Assembly (NCBI GenBank): GCA_937924525.1
Contig: CALDSU010000017.1
Coordinates: 1-64,000, forward strand
Direction: 5' to 3'
Length of the DNA stretch: 64,000 bases
Source of the DNA: an uncultured Bryobacteraceae bacterium
GTDB taxonomy: Bacteria; Acidobacteriota; Terriglobia; Bryobacterales; Bryobacteraceae
The position numbers were made by a program, and so were the translations under genes. The notes beneath the pieces are model-generated. The model saw only the letters and a program-made list of their open reading frames with translations. It had not been told where the DNA came from and ran no database searches. This document shows, piece by piece, positions 55,596 to 64,000 of this stretch (within the stretch, counting starts at the first letter, position 1; every line of letters begins with the position of its first letter).

Positions 55596-56831
55596 GTGCT
55601 ATCGCGTTTTGAGGTCTTCGTCGCCCGCCGTTACTTGCGCGCCAAGCGCAAGCAGGCGGTGATTTCCGTCATCACCGCCATTTCGGTCCTTGGCGTGGCC
55701 GCCGGCGTGATGGCGCTGATCATCGCGCTGGCTATCAATAACGGTTTTCGCAACACCCTGCAACGCAACCTGCTCGGCGCCACCGCGCACGTCAACGTGG
55801 TGGAGAAAGAGCCGGGCTTTGGCATTGAGAACTGGCGCGAGGCGGTGGCCCGGGCCCGGCGCCTGCCTCATGTGCAGAGCGCGGCGCCCGTGCTTTATGG
55901 CCAGGTGTTTCTCTCCGGCCCGTTGCAGAGCAAGGGCGCGGTGCTGAAGGGAATTGATCTCACCAGCGAACTGGCCGCCAGCGATACCCTGAAACGGCTG
56001 AAAGAAGGCTCGCTCGACCGCTTGAACATCCCCGGCGAACTGCCCGGCATCATCCTCGGCTCGCGCCTGGCGGCCGACATCGGCATGATGCTGAACGCCG
56101 TCGTTACCGTCATCAGCCCCCAGGGAGAACTGACTCCCTTCGGACCCCAATTGAGCTACCAGCGGTTTCGAGTGGTAGGCATCTTTGAATCCGGTTTCTT
56201 CGATATTGACGCGAACTGGGCCTACGCCGCCCTGGAAACCGTGCAGCGCGCGTTGTCGCTGAAAGACGTGATCAATGCCGTCGAGATGCGCGTCGACGAC
56301 ATCTACCTGGCCGACCAGGTGGCGGCGCAGGCGGAAGCCCTGCTGGGGCCCGGTCTGGCCGCTAGTTCCTGGATGGAGCAGAACCGCCAACTGCTGAACG
56401 CGCTGCGGATGGAAAAAGCCGTCACCATCATCACCATTGGCCTGATTCAACTGGTGGCCGCGCTGAATATCCTGATCGCCCTGGTGATGATGGTGATGGA
56501 GCGCTACCGGGACATCGCGGTGTTGATGTCGCTCGGCGCGCGCTTGCGGCAGATCCGGCGCATTTTCATTCTAGAGGGCGTTTTTATCGGCAGTACCGGC
56601 GCCGTGCTGGGCCTGGCGGCCGGCCACGTGTTGTGCTATTTCGCCGACCGGCATCGTTGGATCCAACTGGACGAGCAGGTGTACGCGCTCAGTTTCGTGC
56701 CTTTTGAGCCGCGCCTGGTGGACTCGCTGTGGGTCGCCGGCGTCGCGATCCTGGTCAGCTTTCTGGCCACGATCTACCCGGCGCGGAACGCGGCGCGCAT
56801 CGCGCCGGCGGAAGTGCTGCGGTACGAGTAA
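55596..56831 (+). CDS. LolC/LolE-like ABC transporter permease
   Basis: A protein of 411 residues from the GTG at 55596; the frame is open further upstream but would run into the promoter and the divergent gene. The N-terminus FEVFVARRYLRAKRKQAVIS and first helix VITAISVLGVAAGVMALIIAL are typical of LolC/E, followed by a large periplasmic domain and three C-terminal helices (FtsX domain; IALVMMVMERYRDIAVLMSL). LolCDE extracts lipoproteins from the inner membrane for the outer membrane. No lolD ATPase is next to it. Confidence 0.9.
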   Translation: MLSRFEVFVARRYLRAKRKQAVISVITAISVLGVAAGVMALIIALAINNGFRNTLQRNLLGATAHVNVVEKEPGFGIENWREAVARARRLPHVQSAAPVLYGQVFLSGPLQSKGAVLKGIDLTSELAASDTLKRLKEGSLDRLNIPGELPGIILGSRLAADIGMMLNAVVTVISPQGELTPFGPQLSYQRFRVVGIFESGFFDIDANWAYAALETVQRALSLKDVINAVEMRVDDIYLADQVAAQAEALLGPGLAASSWMEQNRQLLNALRMEKAVTIITIGLIQLVAALNILIALVMMVMERYRDIAVLMSLGARLRQIRRIFILEGVFIGSTGAVLGLAAGHVLCYFADRHRWIQLDEQVYALSFVPFEPRLVDSLWVAGVAILVSFLATIYPARNAARIAPAEVLRYE

Positions 56832-57006
56832 GCATGACCGGCGGGCAGGCGTTTGGCGCGGCCCGCCGTCGTTTGCTCGTTCCGAGCCACCAGCGGTAGC
56901 GAGTAGGCCCGGCGTTGGGGGTTGAGATTGCTTCCGGCCCGCTCCCTGCCCGGTCGCGGCTCGTTCGTTTCCGCGGCGCGCCGCGCAAGGATCCAGAAAC
57001 GGACTG

Positions 57007-58113
57007 TCAGCCCGTGAACGGGAAGCGCGCTTCCGCCAGGGGAACGCCGCGCACGTCGATGCGCGTCAGGTCCGCGCTGCCTATCCCCTTCTGTTCCGCC
57101 AGCAGCATGGTGTTGTCGCAGGTGGTGAACGGGGCGACGCCGCGGGGCGCGCGCGGGTTATATCCCATCGCCGCCGCGGCGACCGCGTCGGTCGAGACCG
57201 GGTTGAGTCCGGCGATCAACAGCCCGGGCCGCACCAGGCGCAGCCCCTTGATCCAGGGCCCCTCGCCGCCAGCCACCGAGGCGATGCCGTCAATGATCGC
57301 CAAGTCAATCGGGCGCGCCCCGGCCAGGTCCGCCACCACGCGCGGGACCCGGTACCCCGGCTCCCGCGAAGATTCCGGGTGCAACTCCTGCGGCGCAGAC
57401 TTCGACGGCGGACGCTTGCCGTGGTGAAACACCTCCAGCCGGCCTTTCTTCGGGTTCTCGTTGGGCTCGTGCTCGCCCGCGTCGTCGCCATAGATCGACG
57501 CCGGCGTATTGCCGAAGCAGTTCTTCAGCGACAGGGTGACCCCGCACGTTTCGTGGTCTTTCAGCTTGGCCAGGCTCACAAACACATCGGTAGCGGCGTA
57601 AGCGTGGTTCAAATCGTAGGCGGGATATAAATACCCGCCGCCCGGAACCGGGAGGCGAGCGTAGCGCTTGCCGAGACCCAGGGCGTTGGTGTTTTCGAAC
57701 TCGACCAGCGGCGCGGCGCTCTTCAGCTGACGGACATTCCAGCCGGCATCCAGCATGAATTCCTCCAGCGGTCCGGAGGTCGCCCAGGCGCTTTCCACAA
57801 AGCGGACCCGCCGGGCTCCGGCTTCGCCCATCAGGTGCGCGACCGCGCCGACCACCTTCGGGTGCGTGAAGTGGGTCACGCCCACCGGCTGGCCCTGGAA
57901 GCGCATGCCCGGATTGCCGGTCAGGTTGAGTTTGATGGTGACGGTGCGGTTGCGCACCAAGCGGGGCAAACCGCCAAGCTGGTCGAACATGCGGGCCAGC
58001 ACCGCCGCAACGTCCTCCCCGTAGGACGCGCACCGGCCGATGGCCACCGGCGACCCAGGCGCGGCCCGGAGCGCGGGGGCGGCCGCCAACGCAAGCAAAT
58101 CCCGGCGAGTCAT
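57007..58113 (-). CDS. Exported DUF362-domain protein
   Basis: A protein of 368 residues with a short Tat-like start (MTRRDLLALAAAPALRAAP). DUF362 motifs: NRTVTIKLNLTGNP near residue 55, RVRFVESAWATSGPLEEFML, VSLAKLKDHETCGVTLSLKN and LAIIDGIASVAGGEGP. It is a second, divergent DUF362 paralogue, about 30 residues different in layout from that at 2179. No Fe-S cysteines. Its role in this carbohydrate-flavoured region is unknown. Confidence 0.85.
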   Translation of the reverse strand: MTRRDLLALAAAPALRAAPGSPVAIGRCASYGEDVAAVLARMFDQLGGLPRLVRNRTVTIKLNLTGNPGMRFQGQPVGVTHFTHPKVVGAVAHLMGEAGARRVRFVESAWATSGPLEEFMLDAGWNVRQLKSAAPLVEFENTNALGLGKRYARLPVPGGGYLYPAYDLNHAYAATDVFVSLAKLKDHETCGVTLSLKNCFGNTPASIYGDDAGEHEPNENPKKGRLEVFHHGKRPPSKSAPQELHPESSREPGYRVPRVVADLAGARPIDLAIIDGIASVAGGEGPWIKGLRLVRPGLLIAGLNPVSTDAVAAAAMGYNPRAPRGVAPFTTCDNTMLLAEQKGIGSADLTRIDVRGVPLAEARFPFTG

Positions 58114-58155
58114 GGAGCCAGTGTAACCCCTCGCCTCCGAGGCTGTAAAAAGACC

Positions 58156-58231
58156 GGGGACAGACGCCCTTTGGCGATCAGCGAACCGTGCGGAATCAAT
58201 GTTTCGTGGCTCGCAAGAGATGTCTGTCCCC
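58156..58231. repeat. REP-like inverted repeat
   Basis: GGGGACAGAC at 58156-58165 and GTCTGTCCCC at 58222-58231 are perfect 10-bp inverted arms, about 56 nt apart, each followed or preceded by A/T-rich flanks (aaaagacc; gtttattt). I recall this GGGGACAGAC core as frequent near RAYT-type transposase genes and their REP elements in several phyla. No transposase is present. Confidence 0.45.
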
Positions 58232-58259
58232 GTTTATTTCCTTCGGCGCGCAGCCGCCC

Positions 58260-59630
58260 TCACTCCAGGCTGACCGTCGCCCACACGCCAACCTGAGGAA
58301 CGTCGACGCCCGTGCCTTCGTCGGTTTTGTAGAGTTCCAGGTCCTGTTCTGCCGATTCCGGCGCGAGCAGCCGGGCCCGGCGGTATTGTCCCAGCAAGTG
58401 GATGGTGACGGACTCCACCGGATAGCCAGAGTAGTTCACCAGGTGGATCACGGTCTGCGTTCCGTCCGGGGAGGCGAGCAGATTCGAGAGCATGGAAGAG
58501 ACGTTGAACAGGCGGGCGCCCAGGTTCCGCCGGCCGATCAGTTGATTGACTTCTCTCCACATCTGATCGAGGCGGTCAATCTCGTCTTGATCGAGGGTCA
58601 TGCGGTCCGGACGGTGAACGCCTTGGCTCTTCCAGCCGGGGGGGCCGGTCAGCAGGGTGCCGCCCCCTCGCGTGAACGCGCGCAGCACCGCGCGCTCCGC
58701 ATCGGTCATACCTGCGGCGTCCACATTGACCGCCATCGTCACCCCTGTCAGTGCTTCGTCGCGCAAGCGGGATCGCGGCACCGGGCGCACCGGAGTGTGT
58801 TTGACCTGGATCATGTCGACAATGCCCCCCGACAGGAGCGCGCCCGCTTCCGGATTTTGCACGATCGCCAGTTGGCCGGCGGGCTGGAGGCGCCGCCATT
58901 CCGGATGCTGCTCCAGGAAGCGGAGCAGGCGGCCGATGCGCTGCCAGCCAGCGCGGGTGGCGGCGTCGCCCGCACGCAGCGCCTGGGCGAAACCGTCATC
59001 CAAGGCCAGCACCCACCGTGCTCCGACCAAGGCGGCGTCGGCGATGGCTTGCAGGTAGCGCGCGCCGGGAATGACGTTGCCGGCCGGAGGGCGGTTGCCA
59101 ATCCACAGGACGGAGTCTCCCCACCCGCGGGCGGCCCGCAGGAAGCCCGAGTTGGTGTCGATCCACACCCCGCCGGTCGGACCTGCCTTGTGCGCCCCGC
59201 CGGTTTCGGTCTGCACTCCCGGCCAAACGCCTTGATCCGTCGCGATCACCGAATGGCCTTGCCCCAGCGGCATGCGATACCGCGGCGTCATCTCGATCAC
59301 CGTGACGCCGGTCTCGCGCCGCACCGTCTCGGCCAACGCGGCGGGGAAATCGCCTTGCAGCACCAGGCCGGCCGGATGTACCTTCGCCGCCAGGCGCGCA
59401 TTCTCCGCCAGATGGGGTCCGGGGGAGAGCACACCCAGCGTCACCAGACCGCGTTCGCGCGCCGCCCGGGCGAAGGCGGCATGCTCCTCGTCTGGCTTCC
59501 ACTCCAGCAGCAGGCAGTTGACAGGGACTTGCTTCAGCAAGTCCAGCGAAGCAGAATCGATCCAGGGCCAGCGCGCGGGAACCCAGTCGGCCGGCGCCAG
59601 CAGCGCCAGCAGCAGCGGCAACACCATCAT
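58260..59630 (-). CDS. Secreted protein, possible glycoside-hydrolase-like fold
   Basis: A protein of 456 residues with a short signal peptide (MMVLPLLLALLAPA). The N-terminal half reads like a TIM barrel with alternating strands (VPVNCLLLEWKPDEEHAAFA; GLVTLGVLSPGPHL; ARWVLALDDGFAQAL), the middle like a class I glutamine-amidotransferase or beta-galactosidase trimerisation type domain (RGGGTLLTGPPGW), and the C-terminus a beta-sandwich (TQTVIHLVNYSGYPVESVTI). Such layouts occur in uncharacterised glycoside hydrolases. No catalytic Glu pair can be fixed by eye. Confidence 0.68.
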   Translation of the reverse strand: MMVLPLLLALLAPADWVPARWPWIDSASLDLLKQVPVNCLLLEWKPDEEHAAFARAARERGLVTLGVLSPGPHLAENARLAAKVHPAGLVLQGDFPAALAETVRRETGVTVIEMTPRYRMPLGQGHSVIATDQGVWPGVQTETGGAHKAGPTGGVWIDTNSGFLRAARGWGDSVLWIGNRPPAGNVIPGARYLQAIADAALVGARWVLALDDGFAQALRAGDAATRAGWQRIGRLLRFLEQHPEWRRLQPAGQLAIVQNPEAGALLSGGIVDMIQVKHTPVRPVPRSRLRDEALTGVTMAVNVDAAGMTDAERAVLRAFTRGGGTLLTGPPGWKSQGVHRPDRMTLDQDEIDRLDQMWREVNQLIGRRNLGARLFNVSSMLSNLLASPDGTQTVIHLVNYSGYPVESVTIHLLGQYRRARLLAPESAEQDLELYKTDEGTGVDVPQVGVWATVSLE

Positions 59631-59678
59631 TTTCAGTGTGCCGCCCTCCTCGCCTGGCGGGCAACCGCGGCCGGGGTG

Positions 59679-60773
59679 CTAAGCGGCAAGCCGGGGCCAA
59701 AGCCGGTAACCGGGCGGAATCGTCTCAGCGAAGTTGGCGGGGGGCACCAGTTCCGGGTAGCGCGCCAGCGCGTAATCCCGCAATCGTTTGGCCAATTCGT
59801 CCGGGACGCGGATGGCCGGCGGCCGCGGCGGTCCCACTCGCAGGAACCCGAATGCGTTGACCAGGGCCTTGCTGCGCGCGACGCCCCCGTAACGGTCCAA
59901 ACCCTCCAACTCGGCGGGGAGCATTCCCGACCGCCCCTGCAAACCGGCGCGCAGGCGGCTGAGCCCTTCGGTAAACGGCAGGAGGGCGCGCTCGGCGTCG
60001 AAGAACTTGCCTTCTCCGCACAACTGCAACACGCGATGCACAATGTGCGGCATCAAGCTCAGGTTGACGCTGCCCAAGCCGGGCGCTTTCAGCCGGTACA
60101 AGTCCACCATCCACGCGTCGGTGGCGCTCATGTGCACCAGCGGGCTTTCCTTTTGTAACGTCAGCCACTGCTTGAAATCGTAGTGCGCCTCTTTGCTGCC
60201 GAGGAGGTTGGGCAGATGCGCCAGCTTGCGGAAGGTCTCGGGCGGGTACGGCTGCTTGACTTTCTCAAAGTGATAGATGATGACGCCAATCCTGGGACAC
60301 GCGCGGCAGAAGTGTTCCCAAAACGCAAGGAGTTCACGCTGGGTGAGCGTGGTGTAGAACGGCTGCATCGCCAGCACGGCGTCCACGCCCACGTCCATCG
60401 CCGCCTGCGCCCGGCGGAGAATGTCGGCCGTATTCAACCCCTGCGCGCCGATCACGCTGGCGACATCCTTGCCCCGCGTTTCCTCGCGCAGGATTTCGGC
60501 AATGCGCCGGTGGTCGGCGTCGCTCAAGGTATAGAACTCGCCGGTCGAACCCGCCAGCACGATGCCGTCGACGCCGATGCGAATCAGCTTGCGGAGGTTC
60601 GACCGCAAAGCGGTTTCGTCCAGCGAGTAGTCGTCGGCGAAGGGCGTGGCCGGGTACGCAAAAACGCCGCGATACCGCTCGCGCGGCAGGCCGCCCTGAG
60701 CCGCGGTCGCGGCGCCCTTGCTGACGGTGGTCAGCCCCAGACCCATCGCTGCCAAGAAATCGCGCCGCTGCAA
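59679..60773 (-). CDS. Tat-exported DapA-family aldolase/lyase
   Basis: A protein of 364 residues with a Tat-like start (MQRRDFLAAMGLGLTTVSKG). DapA-family features: GIVLAGSTGEFYTLSDADH (75-80 substrate site), Y167 in VIIYHFEK and the Schiff-base K194 in NLLGSKEAHYDF. Family members include dihydrodipicolinate synthase, N-acetylneuraminate lyase and 2-keto-3-deoxygluconate aldolase. Exported DapA-like proteins recur in Bryobacterales. The nearby ManD-like dehydratase could produce a 2-keto-3-deoxy sugar acid, so an aldolase role is plausible but inferred. Confidence 0.87.
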   Translation of the reverse strand: MQRRDFLAAMGLGLTTVSKGAATAAQGGLPRERYRGVFAYPATPFADDYSLDETALRSNLRKLIRIGVDGIVLAGSTGEFYTLSDADHRRIAEILREETRGKDVASVIGAQGLNTADILRRAQAAMDVGVDAVLAMQPFYTTLTQRELLAFWEHFCRACPRIGVIIYHFEKVKQPYPPETFRKLAHLPNLLGSKEAHYDFKQWLTLQKESPLVHMSATDAWMVDLYRLKAPGLGSVNLSLMPHIVHRVLQLCGEGKFFDAERALLPFTEGLSRLRAGLQGRSGMLPAELEGLDRYGGVARSKALVNAFGFLRVGPPRPPAIRVPDELAKRLRDYALARYPELVPPANFAETIPPGYRLWPRLAA

Positions 60774-60893
60774 GCTGTTGTTCTCCCGAAGTCCCTACTA
60801 TATCCCGATTGGTCCTCAGCTCGCGCGGGTGCGGGGCCAGTCTCCGACTTGCCCCCTGCCTTGCCTTACCGGCCTTCCCGTCGCGGTCGCGGC

Positions 60894-61868
60894 TTACAGG
60901 GGCACAGCGTTTTGGGAAACGTAATCGTCCACGGCGGACTCGTCCGGTCCGATGTAGTGGAAGAATTCGGCGAATTCGAGCCCGTACTGCTGGCCCCGCG
61001 CCCGGTCGCGGTCCAGGGCGAAGTACTTCGTGTATTGCCGGTTGGCGGTTTCATCGTCATTGCCGAGCAAAGGAAGCCGCTTGCCCTGCGCCGCCAGTCG
61101 CCGCCGCAACCGCGCGCCCTTGTCGCCGGCGGGACCCTGCGTGACATTCGCCAGGTTGGCCCATACCTTCTGGTCCATGTAGGGCGTAATATCCACCACG
61201 CGATTCACCAGTTGCGGCCCGCGCGAAAAGTAATAGCGCTCGCGTACCGGATGCGGCGTCAACCCGGCCTTGAAATGCTCCGGGTAATCCCAGGTGGAAC
61301 TGCAAATGGCCGCCGCCCACTCGACCGCGCGCGCCGTGACGTAGTGGTCGGGATTCCGTTCGTAGAGTCCCGAGGGGTCGTACACCAGCACCGTGTCCAC
61401 CTTGAGCAGGCGGAAGAGGAAGACCAGCCGCGCACGCAATTCGACGATCGGCCAGGCGTCCATGTTGTGGTTCGGGTAGTTCAGAAAGAGCGACTCCTTG
61501 CAGTTGAGCCGCTTGCCCACTTCGATGGTGTCTCGCTCGTTCTTGAGCACGATTTCGCCGTAGGTCGCCCCCTCGCCGGCCATCGAATCGTCGGACACGG
61601 TGATGAGATAGCCGGTGTAGCCTTCGTCAATGAGTTTGAGGACGGTGCCGCCGGCGTAGATCGGGATGTCGTCGCAATGGGGTTGGATGGCCGCCAGCAC
61701 TTTGCCCTGATGGGGCTTGCCGGTTTGACGCCGTTCGATGGTGGCTTTCACCTGGTACGAAGTGCTGCCGCCGCCTCCCCCGCTGCTCTCGCGCACGGGA
61801 GGGAGGGGCTGCGCGGCGGCGGGCGCGCCGGCCAGCAGCGAGGCTTCCAGGAAGTGTCTTCTGCGCAT
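60894..61868 (-). CDS. Tat-exported PIG-L/LmbE-family deacetylase
   Basis: A protein of 324 residues. MRRRHFLEASLLAGAPAAAQ is a Tat signal. The zinc site is QPHCDDIPIYAGGT (H64, D66, D67), with Cys in place of the usual Pro, and DHYVTARAVEWAA supplies the distal His. PIG-L/LmbE enzymes remove N-acetyl groups from GlcNAc-containing substrates. It is divergent from the ManD-like gene at 62066. A low-complexity Ser/Gly stretch follows the signal. Confidence 0.87.
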   Translation of the reverse strand: MRRRHFLEASLLAGAPAAAQPLPPVRESSGGGGGSTSYQVKATIERRQTGKPHQGKVLAAIQPHCDDIPIYAGGTVLKLIDEGYTGYLITVSDDSMAGEGATYGEIVLKNERDTIEVGKRLNCKESLFLNYPNHNMDAWPIVELRARLVFLFRLLKVDTVLVYDPSGLYERNPDHYVTARAVEWAAAICSSTWDYPEHFKAGLTPHPVRERYYFSRGPQLVNRVVDITPYMDQKVWANLANVTQGPAGDKGARLRRRLAAQGKRLPLLGNDDETANRQYTKYFALDRDRARGQQYGLEFAEFFHYIGPDESAVDDYVSQNAVPL

Positions 61869-62040
61869 ACGAAAGTAGGTTTCCTGATTTCCAGTCTTCG
61901 GGACACTGTATCATCCCCCGGGAGTGGCAGAGGCCCACTCGCTCCCGCTCGTGGCTCCGGTTGAGAGAAGGTTTTGGGACGACCATCGGTCAAACGGGGC
62001 GAATGTTCAAATCCCGGCTGCATCCGGCGGCGCGGTGGGA

Positions 62041-62058
62041 TATAGTGCCCGGGAGGAG
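62041..62058 (+). promoter_or_regulatory. -10 box and ribosome-binding site before the ManD-like gene
   Basis: TATAGT at 62041-62046 is followed by GGGAGGAG at 62051-62058, 7 nt before the ATG at 62066. The two are so close that the leader would be very short. No clear -35 box at 17 bp. Confidence 0.4.
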
Positions 62059-62065
62059 TGCACCG

Positions 62066-63400
62066 ATGCAACGCCGAGGATTCTTGGAAGGCTTGGCCGC
62101 GGCCCCAGCCGCGGCGGCGGCCCAGCAGTCCGCGCAGCAGGCGACGGCCCAGACTTACGCGGACCGCACCCGCGGGCTGCCGCGGCTCACGATCAAGGAG
62201 GTCTATCCGATCGTCACCAGCCCCTTGGGGCGCTACCAATGGGTGATCGTCAAGGTCATCACCAGTGAACCCGGCCTTTACGGCATCGGCTCGGCGAGCA
62301 ATGTTCACCAGGCCCTCACCGTGGCCACGGCGATCGAAAAGCACCTGGCCCCTTTCTGGGTGGGCAGAGAAGTCGACCGCATCGACGATATCTGGTACGC
62401 GACCCAGTACCGCTCTTACCGCCGCAGCGACACGGTGCTGAACAACGCGCTGAGCGGACTCGACATGGCCCTGTGGGACATCAAGGGCAAACGCGCCGGG
62501 ATGCCCGTGTACGCCCTCTTGGGAGGCAAAGTGCGTGACGCGGTGCCTTGCTACGGCCACGCCGACGGGCGGACTCCGGATGAGGTCGCCGACAACGTGA
62601 AGAAGTTCCTCGAGCGCGGCTTCCGTCATGTCCGGGCCCAGATGGGCGGCTACGGGGGCGGCGGCATGATCGCGCCGGGCGAAGGCCAGCGTATTCAGGG
62701 CGGCTTTGCCGGTCCGGCCTTTGACGAAGACAAGTACATCGCCGCGATCCCCAAACTGATGGAGCATATCCGCGTCAAGCTGGGGCCCGAGGTCAAGCTG
62801 ATTCACGATGTGCACGAGCACCTGTCGCCGACGCTGGCCGTCGAGTTTGCGCGGCGCATGGAACCGTACGGCATGTTCTTTGTCGAAGACATCCTGCCGC
62901 CGGAGTTGGTGCCGTGGTTCCGCAACATCCGCCAAGTCACATCGACTCCCATGGCCATGGGCGAAATCTTCACCAATCCGCAGGAGTGGGTGCCGTGCAT
63001 CACCGAGCGGCTGATCGACTACGCGCGTCATCGCGTGTCGACCATCGGGGGCATCACCGCGGCGCGCAAAGTGGCGATTCTGTGCGAAACGTTCGGCGTG
63101 CGCACCGCCTTTCAGGAGGGCGGCGACAACGACCCGGTGAACTTCGCCGCGGCGTGCCATGTCGACCTGGCCTCGACCGGCTTTGGCATCCAGGAGGAGA
63201 ACCGCTGGCCGGACCTCATCCATGAACTGCTGCCCGGCACGCCGAAGTTGCCCGGCGGGTACGCTTACATCAACGAGGCGCCCGGGCTCGGCATCGACAT
63301 CAAGGAAGATATGGCCCGCAAGTTTCCGCTCACGCCCCCACCGGGAAGCGAAGATGGGTTTACCGTGCGCGCCATCGACGGGTCGCTGGTCCGTCCGTAG
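62066..63400 (+). CDS. ManD/RspA-like enolase-superfamily dehydratase, Tat-like signal
   Basis: A protein of 444 residues; GGGAGGAG sets the start. The N-terminus MQRRGFLEGLAAAPAAAAAQ is Tat-like. The enolase-superfamily core has GLDMALWDIKGKRAGMPVYA, the metal ligands in LIHDVHEHLSP, FVEDILPPE and AMGEIFTNP, and HRVSTIGGITAARKVAILCE. The loop FRHVRAQMGG and the late AACHVDLASTGFGIQEE resemble the mannonate-dehydratase (ManD/RspA) branch, which makes 2-keto-3-deoxygluconate from mannonate or gluconate. Exact substrate is uncertain. Upstream of a GH2 gene in the same direction. Confidence 0.85.
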   Translation: MQRRGFLEGLAAAPAAAAAQQSAQQATAQTYADRTRGLPRLTIKEVYPIVTSPLGRYQWVIVKVITSEPGLYGIGSASNVHQALTVATAIEKHLAPFWVGREVDRIDDIWYATQYRSYRRSDTVLNNALSGLDMALWDIKGKRAGMPVYALLGGKVRDAVPCYGHADGRTPDEVADNVKKFLERGFRHVRAQMGGYGGGGMIAPGEGQRIQGGFAGPAFDEDKYIAAIPKLMEHIRVKLGPEVKLIHDVHEHLSPTLAVEFARRMEPYGMFFVEDILPPELVPWFRNIRQVTSTPMAMGEIFTNPQEWVPCITERLIDYARHRVSTIGGITAARKVAILCETFGVRTAFQEGGDNDPVNFAAACHVDLASTGFGIQEENRWPDLIHELLPGTPKLPGGYAYINEAPGLGIDIKEDMARKFPLTPPPGSEDGFTVRAIDGSLVRP

Positions 63401-63414
63401 AGAGGCAAAGGCCC

Positions 63415-64000
63415 GTGTCTTCCCGGAGAGCATTTCTCGTGGCGGCGGCCGGCGGGGTTGCCTCGCCGGCCGCGGGGGACGCCGCGCCGGCCTCCCCCGC
63501 CCTGCAAACCCTGAGGCACTCGTTGGACGGCGGCTGGCGGTTCCGCCTGGACGCCGAGGCGACGTGGCGGACGGTCACCGTTCCCCACACCTGGCAGACG
63601 TCCGCGGCCACCGCCGCTCATTACGGGGTGGCCTGGTACGAACGCGAGTTCACGGCTCCCGCCGCGTGGGCGGACCTGGCGGTGCGGATCGAGTTCGAGG
63701 CGGTGTTTCACTCGGCCACCGTCTGGGTGAACGACCAGCCCGCGGGCGAGCATCTCCGCAAGGGCTATACCGCATTTGCGTTGGACATCGGGCGGCTGCT
63801 CCGGTTCGGGGCCGCCAACCAGGTGCGGGTCCGGGTGGACAACACGTTTGATGACCGCATGCTGCCCCGCGGGCGGTCCAGCGATTGGGCGCACGATGGT
63901 GGCATCTACCGGCCGGTGCGGCTGCTGGTGACTCCCCGCGTCTACCTCGAGCGCGTGGAAATCGAGACCATCGTCGATCCCGCCGGGCCGGCCGCGCGGG
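63415..64000 (+). CDS. Glycoside hydrolase family 2-type protein, 3' end off window
   Basis: Starts at a GTG at 63415, 14 bp after the ManD-like gene, and runs past the window edge (195 codons seen). An N-terminal export signal SSRRAFLVAAAGGVASPAA is Tat-like. The visible part is the GH2 sugar-binding jelly roll: SLDGGWRFRLDAEATWRTVT, VPHTWQTSAATAAHYGVAWY, FHSATVWVNDQPAGEHLRKG and SSDWAHDGGIYRPVRLLVTP. Full-length members are beta-galactosidases, glucuronidases or mannosidases. The catalytic domain is not in view. The operon suggests a glycan whose sugar acid is then dehydrated by the neighbour. Confidence 0.9.
   Translation, partial: MSSRRAFLVAAAGGVASPAAGDAAPASPALQTLRHSLDGGWRFRLDAEATWRTVTVPHTWQTSAATAAHYGVAWYEREFTAPAAWADLAVRIEFEAVFHSATVWVNDQPAGEHLRKGYTAFALDIGRLLRFGAANQVRVRVDNTFDDRMLPRGRSSDWAHDGGIYRPVRLLVTPRVYLERVEIETIVDPAGPAAR

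Noticed and set aside
62000-62025. GTTCAAATCCCGGC as a tRNA T-arm
   Set aside because: No matching acceptor, D or anticodon arm can be folded around it.

Overview
The window is about 64 kb of GC-rich (roughly two-thirds GC), densely coded chromosome. It most likely comes from an Acidobacteriota member of the Bryobacterales/Solibacteraceae. The evidence is two proteins with the TIGR03437 'Solibacter C-terminal' type domain (40123-43410 and 43621-45315), many Tat-exported enzymes (aldo/keto reductases, DUF362, DapA-like, PIG-L), a DUF1549/DUF1553 plus DUF1501 pair, a SpoIVB-S55-type protease and an AttH/CrtC-like protein. I saw no rRNA, tRNA, CRISPR array, insertion sequence or phage gene. The first and last genes are cut by the window edges.

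Layout: 1-6990 holds an OmpA-type envelope protein, a DUF362 protein, two Tat-type aldo/keto reductases (the second lacks most of its catalytic tetrad) and two unknowns. 7180-10082 holds malic enzyme (MaeB) and a YbaK-type deacylase. 10646-16816 is one tightly packed operon: a membrane-tethered GcvH-like protein without the lipoyl lysine, a HybA-like four-cluster ferredoxin, a HybB/NrfD membrane protein, a histidine kinase with haem-c-like motifs in its sensor domain, an NtrC-type sigma-54 activator and an archaemetzincin. It has no catalytic oxidoreductase subunit. A LuxR-type regulator (16950) and an ECF sigma/anti-sigma/secreted-protein cassette (17922-20171) follow. 20195-24232 (minus) encodes a propeller protein and an S55 protease. 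24373-33070 holds EF-P, two amidohydrolases, a fused E1 alpha/beta 2-oxoacid dehydrogenase, DinB-like proteins, an AttH-like protein and an archease-RtcB RNA ligase pair. 33219 is an orphan Flp-type pilin whose upstream region shares sequence elements with that of the LuxR-type regulator.

33405-36819 (minus) is an exported operon of aldo/keto reductase, Cys-rich unknown, di-haem peroxidase and orphan sugar-type binding lipoprotein. 36982-39689 holds a phosphoesterase, prfB with its programmed +1 frameshift, and Sua5. 40123-47476 (minus) holds a large subtilase, a TIGR03437 protein, a LolA-like protein and an acyl-CoA dehydrogenase. 47611-48699 holds IF-3 and a single receiver-domain protein. 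48787-53358 is the DUF1549/1553-DUF1501 pair. 53555-56831 holds an exported SelA-like PLP enzyme, a dolichyl-phosphate-type glycosyltransferase and a LolC/E-like permease. 57007-64000 is a carbohydrate-flavoured set of mostly Tat-exported proteins: DUF362, a GH-like unknown, a DapA-family aldolase, a PIG-L deacetylase, a ManD-like enolase-superfamily dehydratase and a truncated GH2.

The best candidates for something undescribed are the 10646-16816 redox/signalling operon and the promoter elements shared by the LuxR-type regulator and the Flp pilin. All functional assignments come from reading motifs by eye. No database search was run.
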